Part shown: in pieces, positions 44,195 to 53,047 of the stretch
Position numbering within the stretch: position 1 is the first letter of the stretch
How the letters are laid out: every line of letters begins with the position of its first letter
Source: Achromobacter deleyi
GTDB lineage: Bacteria; Pseudomonadota; Gammaproteobacteria; Burkholderiales; Burkholderiaceae_B
Direction: 5' to 3'
DNA length: 64,000 bases
Assembly (NCBI RefSeq): GCF_902859705.1
Contig: NZ_CADIJO010000002.1
Coordinates: 186,001-250,000 of the forward strand
Position numbers and translations under genes: made by a program
Notes under the pieces: generated by a model
The model's input: only the letters and a program-made list of their open reading frames with translations
Database searches by the model: none
Told to the model about the DNA's origin: nothing

Positions 44195-44692
44195 ATGCCA
44201 CATCCCATTTCCACCTTGGGGGCCGCGCATACCCTCATCAGCCTGGTGCCCGCCACCGTGGGCCTGTACAGCTTCGTGCGCTATCGCGGCATCGTTCCCG
44301 CGACCCCCACCGGCAAGATCTACCTGGGCGGGCTGCTGCTGGCCGTGCTCACCTCGTTCGGGCTGTCCAGTTCCGGCGGCTTCAACGCCGGGCATGCGCT
44401 GGGCATCCTGGCGCTGCTTGCCGTATCGGGCGCCTTGCTCGTCTCGCGCTTGCGATGGCTGTCGCGCGCACAGCCCTATCTGTCGCAGCTGGGCTTCTCG
44501 TTCAGTTTCTTCCTGATGTGGGTGCCGGGCATCGCGGAAACGCTGACGCGGCTGCCGGTGTCGCATCCGCTGGCCGACGGACCGCAGTCGCCGCTGGTGC
44601 GCGGCGCGCTGGGGGCCTGGTTCGCGGTGTTCCTGGTGGGCGCGGCCGTGCAGCAGTTCTGGATCCGGTCGCGGCAAAAGGTGTCGGCATGA
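44195..44692 (+). CDS. Four-helix membrane protein of unknown function
   Basis: A 165-residue protein with about four hydrophobic segments: around residues 8-25, 44-62, 68-85 and 95-115, with another near 140-158 possible. It reads PHPISTLGAAHTLISLVPA at the start and ends in charged residues. I do not recognise the family; it resembles small integral membrane proteins often controlled by TetR repressors. AGGAG lies 9 bases before the ATG. It sits directly behind the second TetR-type operator, so repression by the neighbouring TetR protein is likely. The next gene overlaps it by 4 bases. Confidence 0.75.
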   Translation: MPHPISTLGAAHTLISLVPATVGLYSFVRYRGIVPATPTGKIYLGGLLLAVLTSFGLSSSGGFNAGHALGILALLAVSGALLVSRLRWLSRAQPYLSQLGFSFSFFLMWVPGIAETLTRLPVSHPLADGPQSPLVRGALGAWFAVFLVGAAVQQFWIRSRQKVSA

Positions 44693-45030
44693 GTACCCGC
44701 GCGATCGATCCGATCGGGGCCTTGCGCTTGCATGACGTGTGGGCGGCGTACCGCGCGGCCTCGGTCAAGCCGACGCGCGAGTCCTACACGGCCCACTGCG
44801 TGCGCAACGCCGCGCAGGCGTTCCATGCGCAGCTGGACCGGCTGAATGCGCAATCCGTGGCCGAGAACCAGGCCCAGCGGGACGCGCAGACCGCGCTGCA
44901 AGTGCGCGCCCAGGCCGCCAATGACCTGGGCACGATCCAGGGCGTGCTGGCGCTGCAGGGCCAGCGCTACGCGGTGGGCCTGCCCCCGCTGCGGCCGCGC
45001 AACGGAGTGGACGAATTCGACGGCGCGTGA
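44689..45030 (+). CDS. Hypothetical protein coupled to the membrane protein
   Basis: A 113-residue protein that overlaps the membrane-protein gene by 4 bases (ATGA), so it is probably co-translated. It begins MSTRAIDPIGALRLHDVW. The middle (about 45-85) is rich in Ala, Gln and Asn with spaced hydrophobics (LNAQSVAENQAQRDAQTAL) and may form an amphipathic helix or short coiled coil. No signal peptide and no recognised domain are present. Its 3' end is 22 bases from the convergent PhzF gene. Confidence 0.65.
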   Translation: MSTRAIDPIGALRLHDVWAAYRAASVKPTRESYTAHCVRNAAQAFHAQLDRLNAQSVAENQAQRDAQTALQVRAQAANDLGTIQGVLALQGQRYAVGLPPLRPRNGVDEFDGA

Positions 45031-45052
45031 CGCCGCCGCGCCGGCCGCGTCG

Positions 45053-45946
45053 TCAGTCCATCCACTGCGTTTCGCCGCTCAGCCAGCAGCCCGGCGCATC
45101 GGTGCGGGCGCGCAGCTGAATGGCCGACGGCGACCCCATGGCCACGCCCTGGCGCACCGTACAGATGCGGCCTTTGGGCACCGCGCCCACGCGGTCCAGG
45201 TAGCCCCACAAAGCGGCCGCCGCGATGCCGGTGGCCGCGTCTTCGGGGTAGCCCGAAGACTTGGGGAACTGCCGTGCGTAGACGTCGTCGCCTTCCACGG
45301 CGTAGGGGTACAGGCCCGTGGAGTCCAGCGCTTCGCACAGCGCGCGCATGGCGTTGAAGTCGGGCGCCAGGGCGTTCAGCGCGGCCGCGTCCGGCAGACG
45401 CACCAGCGTCTTCACGCGGCTGGTGCTGGCATTGATGGCGTGCAGGCCGGGCAGGGCGGGGTCGATGCGCAGCACCTCGGCGATGGCGCGCGTCTCGGCC
45501 GGCGTCAGGTCGCGCGTGGTGACGGCCGGCTGCGAGATCCAGGTCCAGCCGCGGGCGTCGTCCCATTGCACATCGACGATGCCGCTGTGCGTCTGGACCT
45601 GTGCGGCCGGGGTGGTCCAAAGGCCCCATTGGCGCAGCGCCCACAGCGTACCCACGGTGGCGTGGCCGCACATTTCCATTTCGTGGCCGGGCACGAAGAA
45701 GCGCAGCCGGCACAACGCGCCAGGCCCGTCGGCGGGAAAGACGAACGACGACTCGTGGCCGTGGTGCGCGGCCAGCGCCTGCATGTCGGCCGCGCTCATG
45801 CCGCGGGCATCCTGCACCAGCGGCACGGGGTTGCCGCCGGTCTGGCTGGCAGAGGGATCGACGAACACGCGCAGCAGGGCCACGTCGCCGGCAGGCGGCG
45901 GCGTCAGGGGGCGGGCGGAAGATAGGTCAGTCAAACTGGACTCCAA
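45053..45946 (-). CDS. PhzF-family isomerase/epimerase
   Basis: A 297-residue protein of the PhzF (phenazine biosynthesis-like) family with the diaminopimelate-epimerase fold. Family marks are TGGNPVPLV (about residues 37-43), the catalytic glutamate Glu65 in HGHESSFVF, EMEMCGHATVGT and YPEDAATGIAAAALW. The family catalyses proton shifts on small cyclic or amino acids; here the substrate is unknown and no phenazine genes are present. Its start overlaps the 3' end of the Bug receptor 4 gene by 20 bases, so the pair is one operon. Confidence 0.88.
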   Translation of the reverse strand: MESSLTDLSSARPLTPPPAGDVALLRVFVDPSASQTGGNPVPLVQDARGMSAADMQALAAHHGHESSFVFPADGPGALCRLRFFVPGHEMEMCGHATVGTLWALRQWGLWTTPAAQVQTHSGIVDVQWDDARGWTWISQPAVTTRDLTPAETRAIAEVLRIDPALPGLHAINASTSRVKTLVRLPDAAALNALAPDFNAMRALCEALDSTGLYPYAVEGDDVYARQFPKSSGYPEDAATGIAAAALWGYLDRVGAVPKGRICTVRQGVAMGSPSAIQLRARTDAPGCWLSGETQWMD

Positions 45947-46895
45947 CAGTGGTGATGAGGTCGCGCCAGAAGGCGAGGTCTTGGGTCACGGCGCCGGTCA
46001 GGGCCTGGGGCGTGCCGGGCTTGACGTCGACGCCCTTGGCCGCCAGGTCGGCGGCGACGGCGGGATCGCGCAGCGCGGCATTCAGGGCCTGGTTCATGCG
46101 CTCGACGACGGCCGGCGGCGTGCCTTTGGGAAACGCCAGGCCGTACCAGAGCGATTGCGCGTAGGCCGGCATGCCCTGCGCGGCAAAGGTCGGCACGTCG
46201 GGCAGGATGGGCGTGGGCTGGGTGGTGGCCACGGCGGCGACCTTGCCGCTTTGCACGAACGGCGCCAGGCCCACGGGGTTGTCGAACATGATGTCCACCT
46301 GGCCGCCGACCAGGTCCGTATAGGCGGGCGCCGCACCCCGATAGGGCACGTGGGTCAGGTCGACCTGCTGGTCCTTGGCGAACATCGCGCCCAGCAGATG
46401 CGACAGCGTGCCGGCGCCGACCGAGGCGTAGGTGCCGCGGCCGCGCTGCTTCAGGGTCTGCACCAGGGCAGGCAGCGTGGCGGACTTCAGGGACGGATGC
46501 ACGGCCAGCACATAGGGCGACGTGCCGATGAAGCCGATGTAGTCGAAGTCCTGGGCCGGCCGGTAGGGCAGGTTCTTGTACAGGCTGGGGCTGAGCGCGA
46601 TGGTGCTGGTGGTGACGGCCAGCGCGGTGTAGCCATCGGGCTTGGCCCGCGCGGCCTGGCCTGACCCCACCGTGCCACCGGCGCCGCCGGCATTCTGGAT
46701 GACCAGGGTCTGGCCCAGGTGGCGCGTCAGCGCCGGTTGCAGCGTGCGCACGACCAGGTCGGTGCCGCCGCCGGCCGGGAAAGGCACGATCAGGGTGACG
46801 GGCTTGTCCGGCCAGGCGGCCTGGGCCAGGGTGGCGGCAGGCGCCAGGGCGAGCGCCAGGCAGGGCAGCAGGATGGATGAAAACAGGCGCGACAT
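45927..46895 (-). CDS. Bug/TctC-family periplasmic receptor 4
   Basis: A 322-residue periplasmic receptor. Signal peptide cleaved near LAQA-AWPDK (about residue 25). Signature loop PVTLIVPFPAGGGTDLVVR, then IQNAGGAGGTVGSG and THVPYRGAAPAY. AAGGGGA precedes the Met at 46895, which I chose over an upstream start. It overlaps the PhzF gene (20 bases) and is divergent from an AraC regulator with 187 bases between starts. The AraC protein may control this receptor-PhzF pair. Confidence 0.93.
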   Translation of the reverse strand: MSRLFSSILLPCLALALAPAATLAQAAWPDKPVTLIVPFPAGGGTDLVVRTLQPALTRHLGQTLVIQNAGGAGGTVGSGQAARAKPDGYTALAVTTSTIALSPSLYKNLPYRPAQDFDYIGFIGTSPYVLAVHPSLKSATLPALVQTLKQRGRGTYASVGAGTLSHLLGAMFAKDQQVDLTHVPYRGAAPAYTDLVGGQVDIMFDNPVGLAPFVQSGKVAAVATTQPTPILPDVPTFAAQGMPAYAQSLWYGLAFPKGTPPAVVERMNQALNAALRDPAVAADLAAKGVDVKPGTPQALTGAVTQDLAFWRDLITTVGVQFD

Positions 46896-47082
46896 GACAT
46901 TCCCCTTGTTGTGGTGTGATGCCGTGATCGTAGGGACCGGCGGCGGAGCGAGCGAACCGTGGCGCGACAGCATGACGTCCAAAACGCGACAGCGGCGCGC
47001 GGTCTTGCAATAACGTTGGCGCGCGTCGATACTGATTCGACCTGTCCATTCACCGCCGCCCGCCTTGCCGGGCACCCCCGCC

Positions 47083-47925
47083 ATGACGCGCCTCGTCCCG
47101 CTATCGTCCAAACTGGACCTGATCGCCCAGACCGGTTTTGCCCTGGCCGCCAGCCGCCAGCCGCGCTATGCCTTCCATTGGCACGAGCACGATTGCGCCA
47201 TGCTGCTGTGGCCGCGCGCCGGCGCGCTCGACAGCGCCTGGCGCGATACCGACGGCGAATGCCGCCGGGGCCGGCTGGTGCGGGGGCAGGCGCTGCTGCT
47301 GCCCTCGCATGTCGAGCACAGCACGCGCGCCCAGAGCATCGCGCAGCAGCATGGCGAGCTCTATCTGTCGCCCGACCTGCTGCGGGCCTGCCGCGCCATG
47401 GGGGTGCTGCAACTGGATGGCGCCGCGCAGGCCATGCTGGACGCGCTCTGGAAGCCGGCCTTGTCGGCCAAGGCGCAGCCGGCATTGATCACCGCGTTGA
47501 TCGCCCAGCTGGACAGCAGCCGTCCGGGCCAGGTGCTGGCCGCGCCGCCGCCGAACCTGGCGCGTCGCTGGGTCGATTCCTTGCGCCAGTGCCTGGAAGA
47601 CGGCCAGCCGCCGCCTTCCGTTGCCGAATCCGCGATTGCATTGGGGGTATCCATCCGGACCTTGCAACGCGCCTGCGTGGACGCGTTCGGGCTGCCGCCG
47701 GTGGCTGTGCGCCGCACGCTGGTGGCGCAGGTCGCGCGCCAGCGCATCGCGCTGGGCGAACCCGCCGCGCGGGTCAGCGCCGAATTGGGATTCGCCAGCA
47801 GCGGCCACCTGGGCCGGCTGCTGCGCGCCATCGATGCCGATCAGGGCGTGCCCGCCGCAAAGCTCAGCGCATCCGGCGCCGCTGCCGACTGGCCCGGAAT
47901 GGACGCCACCAGCTCGCGCGTGTAG
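47083..47925 (+). CDS. AraC-family regulator facing Bug receptor 4
   Basis: A 280-residue regulator. The N-terminal half has a cupin-like sensory domain (FHWHEHDCAMLLWPRAG, VRGQALLLPSHVEHSTRAQ). Residues about 165-265 hold the two helix-turn-helix units of AraC proteins (VAESAIALGVSIRTLQRACV, ARVSAELGFASSGHLGRLLR). The ATG at 47083 starts MTRLVPLSS. Its last 85 bases run antisense over the 3' end of the ABC ATPase gene. It is divergent from the Bug-PhzF operon and may control it. Confidence 0.88.
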   Translation: MTRLVPLSSKLDLIAQTGFALAASRQPRYAFHWHEHDCAMLLWPRAGALDSAWRDTDGECRRGRLVRGQALLLPSHVEHSTRAQSIAQQHGELYLSPDLLRACRAMGVLQLDGAAQAMLDALWKPALSAKAQPALITALIAQLDSSRPGQVLAAPPPNLARRWVDSLRQCLEDGQPPPSVAESAIALGVSIRTLQRACVDAFGLPPVAVRRTLVAQVARQRIALGEPAARVSAELGFASSGHLGRLLRAIDADQGVPAAKLSASGAAADWPGMDATSSRV

Positions 47926-49526
47926 TCGCTGGACGGGCGCAGGAACACATCCTGCGCCGGGCCGATCTCCACCACCTTGCCGCGTTGCATGACGGCGATG
48001 CGATGGCATAGCCGCGCCGCCACGCGCAGGTCGTGCGTGATGAAGATCATGCTGACGCCCAGCCGCTCGCGAATCGATTCCAGCAGATCGAGAATCTGCG
48101 CCTGCACCGACACGTCCAGCGCCGACACGGCTTCGTCGGCGATCAGGATTTCCGGCTCCATCATCAGCGCCCGCGCAATCGACAGCCGCTGCCGTTGGCC
48201 GCCCGAGAACTCGTGCGGAAAGCGCTGCAAGGCGCTCGGGTCCATGCGCACCAGGTCCAGCATGTCGAGCATGCGCGCATGCACGGCCTTGGGCTCGGCG
48301 CCGAAATTCAAGGGGCCTTCGGCCAGCGTCCGGCCCACCGTGCGGCGGGGGTTGAAGGAACGGAAGGGGTCCTGAAACACCATCTGCACGCGCTTGCAGT
48401 AGCCGCGCGCGGCGCGGCCGTGCAGCTTGACCACGGGCTGGCCGCCCAGCAGGATCTCGCCCGACGTCGGTGTGGCAAAGCGCGCCAGGCAACGCCCCAG
48501 CGTGGTCTTGCCCGAACCGGACTCGCCGACGATGCCCAGGGTTTCGCCGCGCGCCAGTTGCAGCGACACGCCGCCCAGGGCGTCGACGCTGCGGCGCCGG
48601 GACTTGAACATCGATGCGGTCTGAAAGCGCAGCGTCAGGTCACGCACTTCCAGCATCGGCGGGGCCGACGGCGGCAGGGCGGCTGCGCGAAAATCGCCGC
48701 GCGGACGTGCATCGAGCAGGCGCCGGGTATAGGCGTGCTGCGGATGATTGAGCACATCGGCCGCGGCGCCCTGTTCGACGATGCGGCCCGACTGCATCAC
48801 CACCACGCGGTCCGCAATCTCGGCCACCACGTCGAAATCGTGCGTGATGAACAGCACGCCATTGTCGTGGCGGCCCCGCAGCTCGTTCAGCAGCCGCAGC
48901 ACCTGCGCCTGCGAGGTCACGTCCAGCGCCGTCGTCGGTTCATCGGCGATGATCAGGCCGGGCTCCATCGCCAGGGCCATGGCGATCATCACGCGTTGGC
49001 GCTGGCCGCCGGAAAGCTGGTGCGGATAGGCATGCTGCAACGTTGCCGGCGACGGCAGCCGCACGTCGGTCAAGAGCGCCAGCACGCGCTGGGCCACCGC
49101 CTGGCGGTCCAGCGCCTTGGCATGGAACTCGAACACTTCGGCGATCTGGTCGCCCACGCGCATCAGCGGATTGAGCGCGGTCATCGGCTCCTGGAAGATC
49201 ATGGCCATGCGGTCGCCGCGCAGCTTCTGCAGCGTCGACAGGCCGGCCTCGGTGATGTCGCGCCCGGCCAGCAGGATCTGCCCGCTTTCCAGGGCAAGAA
49301 CGCCCTTGGGCAACAGGCCCATGATGGCGCTGGACGTCACCGATTTGCCGGACCCGGATTCGCCCACGATGCAGACGATCTCGCGGGCATGCACGGTCAG
49401 CGACAGGTCTTGCACCGCATAGCGGCGGTCGCCGCCGCCGGGCAGCCGGACGTGGAGATTGCGGATGTCCAGGATGGGCGATGCGGAGCCGGCCGGCTCC
49501 GCCTGGGAACGGGATGCGTCGCGCAT
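47841..49526 (-). CDS. Fused dual-domain peptide-type ABC ATPase
   Basis: A 561-residue protein with two complete ATP-binding cassettes, equivalent to DppD plus DppF in one chain (as in GsiA). The first Walker A is GESGSGKS near residue 55 with signature LSGGQRQRVMIAMAL. The second is GESGSGKTT near residue 345 with FSGGQRQRLSIARAL. Both have Walker B (LIIADEPTTALDV, ILIADEAVSALDV). It energises import by the two permeases encoded just upstream on the same strand. The start at 49526 is 4 bases after the permease stop, preceded by AAAGG. The 3' end overlaps the convergent AraC gene by 85 bases. Confidence 0.93.
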   Translation of the reverse strand: MRDASRSQAEPAGSASPILDIRNLHVRLPGGGDRRYAVQDLSLTVHAREIVCIVGESGSGKSVTSSAIMGLLPKGVLALESGQILLAGRDITEAGLSTLQKLRGDRMAMIFQEPMTALNPLMRVGDQIAEVFEFHAKALDRQAVAQRVLALLTDVRLPSPATLQHAYPHQLSGGQRQRVMIAMALAMEPGLIIADEPTTALDVTSQAQVLRLLNELRGRHDNGVLFITHDFDVVAEIADRVVVMQSGRIVEQGAAADVLNHPQHAYTRRLLDARPRGDFRAAALPPSAPPMLEVRDLTLRFQTASMFKSRRRSVDALGGVSLQLARGETLGIVGESGSGKTTLGRCLARFATPTSGEILLGGQPVVKLHGRAARGYCKRVQMVFQDPFRSFNPRRTVGRTLAEGPLNFGAEPKAVHARMLDMLDLVRMDPSALQRFPHEFSGGQRQRLSIARALMMEPEILIADEAVSALDVSVQAQILDLLESIRERLGVSMIFITHDLRVAARLCHRIAVMQRGKVVEIGPAQDVFLRPSSDYTRELVASIPGQSAAAPDALSFAAGTP

Positions 49527-49530
49527 GGCG

Positions 49531-50421
49531 TCAGCCTTTGGTTTTGCGTGAAAGACGGGGGTCGAGACGGTCGCGCAGCGCATCGCCGAACATGTTGACG
49601 GCCAGGATCAGCAGCGCAAGGAATATGCCGGGATACAGCACGATCCAGGGAGCGCGCTGGAAGAACGGCCGGCCTTCGGCGATGATGCTGCCCAGGCTGG
49701 GAATCTCGGGTGGAAAGCCCAGGCCCAGAAAGCCCAGCACGGCTTCGGTCAGGATGGCGGCGGCGCAGACGAAGGTGGCCTGCACCACCAGCGGATTGAT
49801 GGTGCTGGGCATGATGTGCCGCCACAGCACCTTCAGGGCCGGCGTGCCGGCGCCGACCGACGCTTCGACGTACGGTTCTTCGCGCACCGACAGCACCACG
49901 CTGCGCACCAGCCGCGCAATCCGCGGTATTTCGGGGATGGCAATCGCCGTGACCATGGACACGATGTTCGCGCCGCCCAGCGCCACCATCGCCACGGCCA
50001 GCAGCAGGCCGGGAATGGCCATGATGCCGTCCATCAACCGCATGATGGGCGCGTCCAGCCGGCGCACGTAGCCGGCGGCCAGGCCGATGACCAGGCCCGC
50101 CACCACGGCGATGGCGCTGACCATCGCGGCCAGTGCGATCGACAGGCGGCCGCCATACAGCACCCGCGACAGCAGGTCGCGGCCCAGCGAATCGGTGCCC
50201 AGCCAATAGGTCTCGGACGAGGCTTGCAGCCGGGCGCGCGGCGTGAGCGCCGCAGGGTCATGCTGCGCCAGCCAGGGCGCGCCCACCGAGACGGCCACCA
50301 GCAACAGCAGCAACAGCAGGGACCCGAGCATGACCGGGTCCTGCAGCACGGCCGCGCAGGCCTGGCGCCAGCGCGAACGCGGCGCCGCCGGGGAAAGGGG
50401 AAGGGCGGGGGAAGAAGACAT
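49531..50421 (-). CDS. Peptide-type ABC permease, DppC/GsiD-like
   Basis: A 296-residue inner-membrane permease. One hydrophobic helix near residues 30-50 is followed by the DppC-type sequence WLGTDSLGRDLLSRVLYGGR and then five membrane spans. The cytoplasmic EAA loop is VEASVGAGTPALKVLWRHI. It pairs with the DppB-type permease encoded 25 bases upstream to form the translocation channel. The Met at 50421 was chosen as it avoids long overlap with the dppB-like gene. Confidence 0.93.
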   Translation of the reverse strand: MSSSPALPLSPAAPRSRWRQACAAVLQDPVMLGSLLLLLLLVAVSVGAPWLAQHDPAALTPRARLQASSETYWLGTDSLGRDLLSRVLYGGRLSIALAAMVSAIAVVAGLVIGLAAGYVRRLDAPIMRLMDGIMAIPGLLLAVAMVALGGANIVSMVTAIAIPEIPRIARLVRSVVLSVREEPYVEASVGAGTPALKVLWRHIMPSTINPLVVQATFVCAAAILTEAVLGFLGLGFPPEIPSLGSIIAEGRPFFQRAPWIVLYPGIFLALLILAVNMFGDALRDRLDPRLSRKTKG

Positions 50422-50446
50422 CGTAGCGCTCCAGGTCGTACGCGGC

Positions 50447-51388
50447 TCAATAGCGGATGCGCGGGTCGAGGACGACATAGGCCAGGTCAATCAGCAGATT
50501 GACGAAGACGTAGATGAAGGAAAAGAACAGGATCGTGCCCTGCACGACGGGGTAGTCGCGGGCCAGCACCGAGTCCACGATCAGGCGCCCGACGCCGGCG
50601 ATGTTGAAGATGGTCTCGGTGACCACCACGCCGCTGATCAGCGTGGTGAGCGCCACGCCGACGATGGTCACGATGGGAATGGCCGCGTTGCGCAACGCAT
50701 GGCGAAACAGCACGACGCGCTCGGTCACGCCCTTGGCGCGGGCAGTGCGCACGAAGTCTTCGCCCAGGACGTCCAGCAGGCTGGCCCGCGTGATGCGTGT
50801 GATAAGCGCAACGAACACCATGGCCAGCGTGATGGTCGGCAGCAGCAGGTGCGACGCATACCGGCCCACGCCGTCGGCCAGCGGTGAATAGCCTTGCACC
50901 GGCAGCCAGTTCAGCTTCACCGAGAACACCAGGATCAGCAGATAGGCCACCACGAAGGCGGGCACGGAAAAGGCCAGCACGGCGCCGGCCATGATGCCGC
51001 GATCCGCCAGGCCGCGGTGGCGCCATGCGGCCAGCACACCCAGCGGAATTGCGGCGGCGATGGTCAGCAGGATGGCCCACGCGGCCAGCGAGAACGTCGG
51101 GCCCAGCCGCGCCTTGATCAGCGAGGTCACCGATTGCCGGGACTGGATGGAGTGGCCCAGGTCGCCCTGCGCCAGCGCGGCCATCCAGCGCACGTACTGC
51201 GTGCCCAGCGATTGGTCCAGGCCCATGTCCTGGCGGATCTGCATGATGTCCGCCTCGCTGGCCATGTCGCCCGCGATGACGCGCGCCGGGTCGCCCGGCG
51301 CCAGGCGCAGCAGCAGGAACACTACGGTGGCGACGATCAGCATGACGGGAATCGCCGCCAGCAGGCGTTTGAGGATGAGTTCGATCAT
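50447..51388 (-). CDS. Peptide-type ABC permease, DppB/GsiC-like
   Basis: A 313-residue inner-membrane permease. N-terminal helix ELILKRLLAAIPVMLIVATV, then FLLLRLAPGDPARVIAG as in DppB proteins. Five further spans follow, with EAA-type loop FVRTARAKGVTERVVLFRHA and C-terminal DLAYVVLDPRIRY. It is the second membrane subunit of the importer, between the binding-protein gene (46 bases upstream) and the DppC-like gene. Confidence 0.93.
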   Translation of the reverse strand: MIELILKRLLAAIPVMLIVATVVFLLLRLAPGDPARVIAGDMASEADIMQIRQDMGLDQSLGTQYVRWMAALAQGDLGHSIQSRQSVTSLIKARLGPTFSLAAWAILLTIAAAIPLGVLAAWRHRGLADRGIMAGAVLAFSVPAFVVAYLLILVFSVKLNWLPVQGYSPLADGVGRYASHLLLPTITLAMVFVALITRITRASLLDVLGEDFVRTARAKGVTERVVLFRHALRNAAIPIVTIVGVALTTLISGVVVTETIFNIAGVGRLIVDSVLARDYPVVQGTILFFSFIYVFVNLLIDLAYVVLDPRIRY

Positions 51389-51434
51389 GGCTATGCCTTG
51401 CCGTTCGCGGCGCGGCCCGTGGGCCGCATCGCGG

Positions 51435-53036
51435 TTACTTCTGGCCCAGCCAGAAAAGAGGAATGGGCGCGTCCACCAGCGTGCCGAACTTGGCGGTGTT
51501 GTAGCCCTTGGCCTTCGAGTAGGCCCCCAGCGGAATGAAGAAGACCTGCTCGTAGCTCAGCTTCTGGATCGCCGCGGCGATCTCCTTGCGCTTGGACACA
51601 TCGCTTTCGGCGGCGAACCGATCGCGCAGCGATTCCATCGCCTCGCTGCCGGTCCAGCCGATGTAGCCCGCTTCGCCGCGGCCATCCAGGTTGGGGTTGG
51701 TCAGCGGGTTCATCAGGTCGATGCTGGTGAAGCCGGTCTGGAAGATGCTCCAGCCGCCCTGGTCCACCGGGTCCTTCTTCGAATAGCGGGTCAGCAGCGT
51801 GGCCCAGTCCATGGACTGGATTTCCACGTTCATGCCGATGCTCTTGAGCGCCTGCGCCGTCACCGAGGCCAGGCTGGACAGCACGGGCAGGTCGGTCGGA
51901 TGCAGGATCACGACCTTGCTGCCGTCGTAGCCGCTGTCCTTGAGCAGCACCCGGGCGTGCGCCAGATCGGGCTTTTGCGTCTGCGTGGCGCCTTCCTGCG
52001 AGGCGTACGGCGAGATGCAGCTGAGCACCGCGCCGCACAGTTGGTAGACCTTGTCGTCGCCGATCTGCGCGTCCAGATAATCGGCCTGGTAGACCGCGGC
52101 AAGCACGGCGCGGCGCACCTTGACGTTGTTGAACGGCGGCTGCAGCCAGTTCATGCGCATCGTGAACATGTTGGTGCTCTCGCCGTACGGCTTGAGCGCA
52201 ATCGCCTTCACGCCTTCCAGTTGCGGCATGAGGTCGGGCGGCACGTCTTCGATGAAGTCGATCTCGCCGCGGCGCAGCGCGTTCACCGCCGTCTGCGAAT
52301 CGGAGATGTTGACCAGCTCGATGCGGTCGGCAATGGCCACCTTGCCGCCCGCAAAGCCGCTGGCCGGCTCGTTGCGCGGCACGTAGCCGGTGAATTTGAC
52401 GTAGGCGGCCTTCACGCCGGGCTGGAAACTGGCCGCATCGAACCGGTACGGGCCCGAGCCGATCACTTCGGTGATGGCCTGCGACGCCGGCACGGACGCG
52501 ATGCGCTTGGGCATGATGAAGGGCACCGGCGCGCCGGATTTGGCCAGCGCCTCGTACAGCATGCCGAAGGGCTTGTTCAGCTTGAACACCACCGTCGCGG
52601 GGTCGGGGCTTTCCAGGCTGGCGGTCGCGGCCATCAGCCGCTGGCCCAGGGCGTCGCGGCCGGCCCAGCGCTTGAGCGAGGCGACGACGTCTTCGCTGGT
52701 GACGGGCGCGCCGTCATGAAAGGCCAGGCCCTTGCGCAGCGTCAGCGTCACGGTCAGCTTGTCGGGGGATTCCGTCCAGCTGTCCACCATTTCGGGCTGC
52801 GGCGCGCCGTTGGCGTCCATGGCGAACAGCGTGTCGAACACCATGTAGCCGTGGTTGCGCGTGATGTAGGCGTTGGTCAGGATGGGGTCGACGATACGCA
52901 GGGGCGCCTGCATGACGATCTTGGCGGTGGTCTCGGCCTGCACGGCGCCGGCCGCGGTGAACAGGGCGGCGCCGGCGGCGGCGCTGACGAGGGCGGGCGC
53001 GAAGGCGCGGCCCAGGCGGGACATCAGTGTGTTCAT
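51435..53036 (-). CDS. ABC importer substrate-binding protein, family 5
   Basis: A 533-residue periplasmic binding protein of the peptide/nickel (SBP_bac_5) family. Signal peptide cleaved near VQA-ETT (about residue 34). Family marks are LRKGLAFHDGAPVTSEDVVA, SGPYRFD, KVRRAVLAAV and the C-terminal SYEQVFFIPLGAYSKAKG. It should capture the imported molecule for the adjacent permeases. It follows the amidase gene by 11 bases, so substrate capture and hydrolysis are encoded together. Peptide, opine or amide-bearing ligands are possible. Confidence 0.92.
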   Translation of the reverse strand: MNTLMSRLGRAFAPALVSAAAGAALFTAAGAVQAETTAKIVMQAPLRIVDPILTNAYITRNHGYMVFDTLFAMDANGAPQPEMVDSWTESPDKLTVTLTLRKGLAFHDGAPVTSEDVVASLKRWAGRDALGQRLMAATASLESPDPATVVFKLNKPFGMLYEALAKSGAPVPFIMPKRIASVPASQAITEVIGSGPYRFDAASFQPGVKAAYVKFTGYVPRNEPASGFAGGKVAIADRIELVNISDSQTAVNALRRGEIDFIEDVPPDLMPQLEGVKAIALKPYGESTNMFTMRMNWLQPPFNNVKVRRAVLAAVYQADYLDAQIGDDKVYQLCGAVLSCISPYASQEGATQTQKPDLAHARVLLKDSGYDGSKVVILHPTDLPVLSSLASVTAQALKSIGMNVEIQSMDWATLLTRYSKKDPVDQGGWSIFQTGFTSIDLMNPLTNPNLDGRGEAGYIGWTGSEAMESLRDRFAAESDVSKRKEIAAAIQKLSYEQVFFIPLGAYSKAKGYNTAKFGTLVDAPIPLFWLGQK

Positions 53037-53047
53037 AGAGGTACCGT

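Noticed and set aside
48460-49400. Two separate ABC ATPase genes
   Set aside because: A single continuous frame contains both Walker A motifs with no stop, so it is one fused protein.
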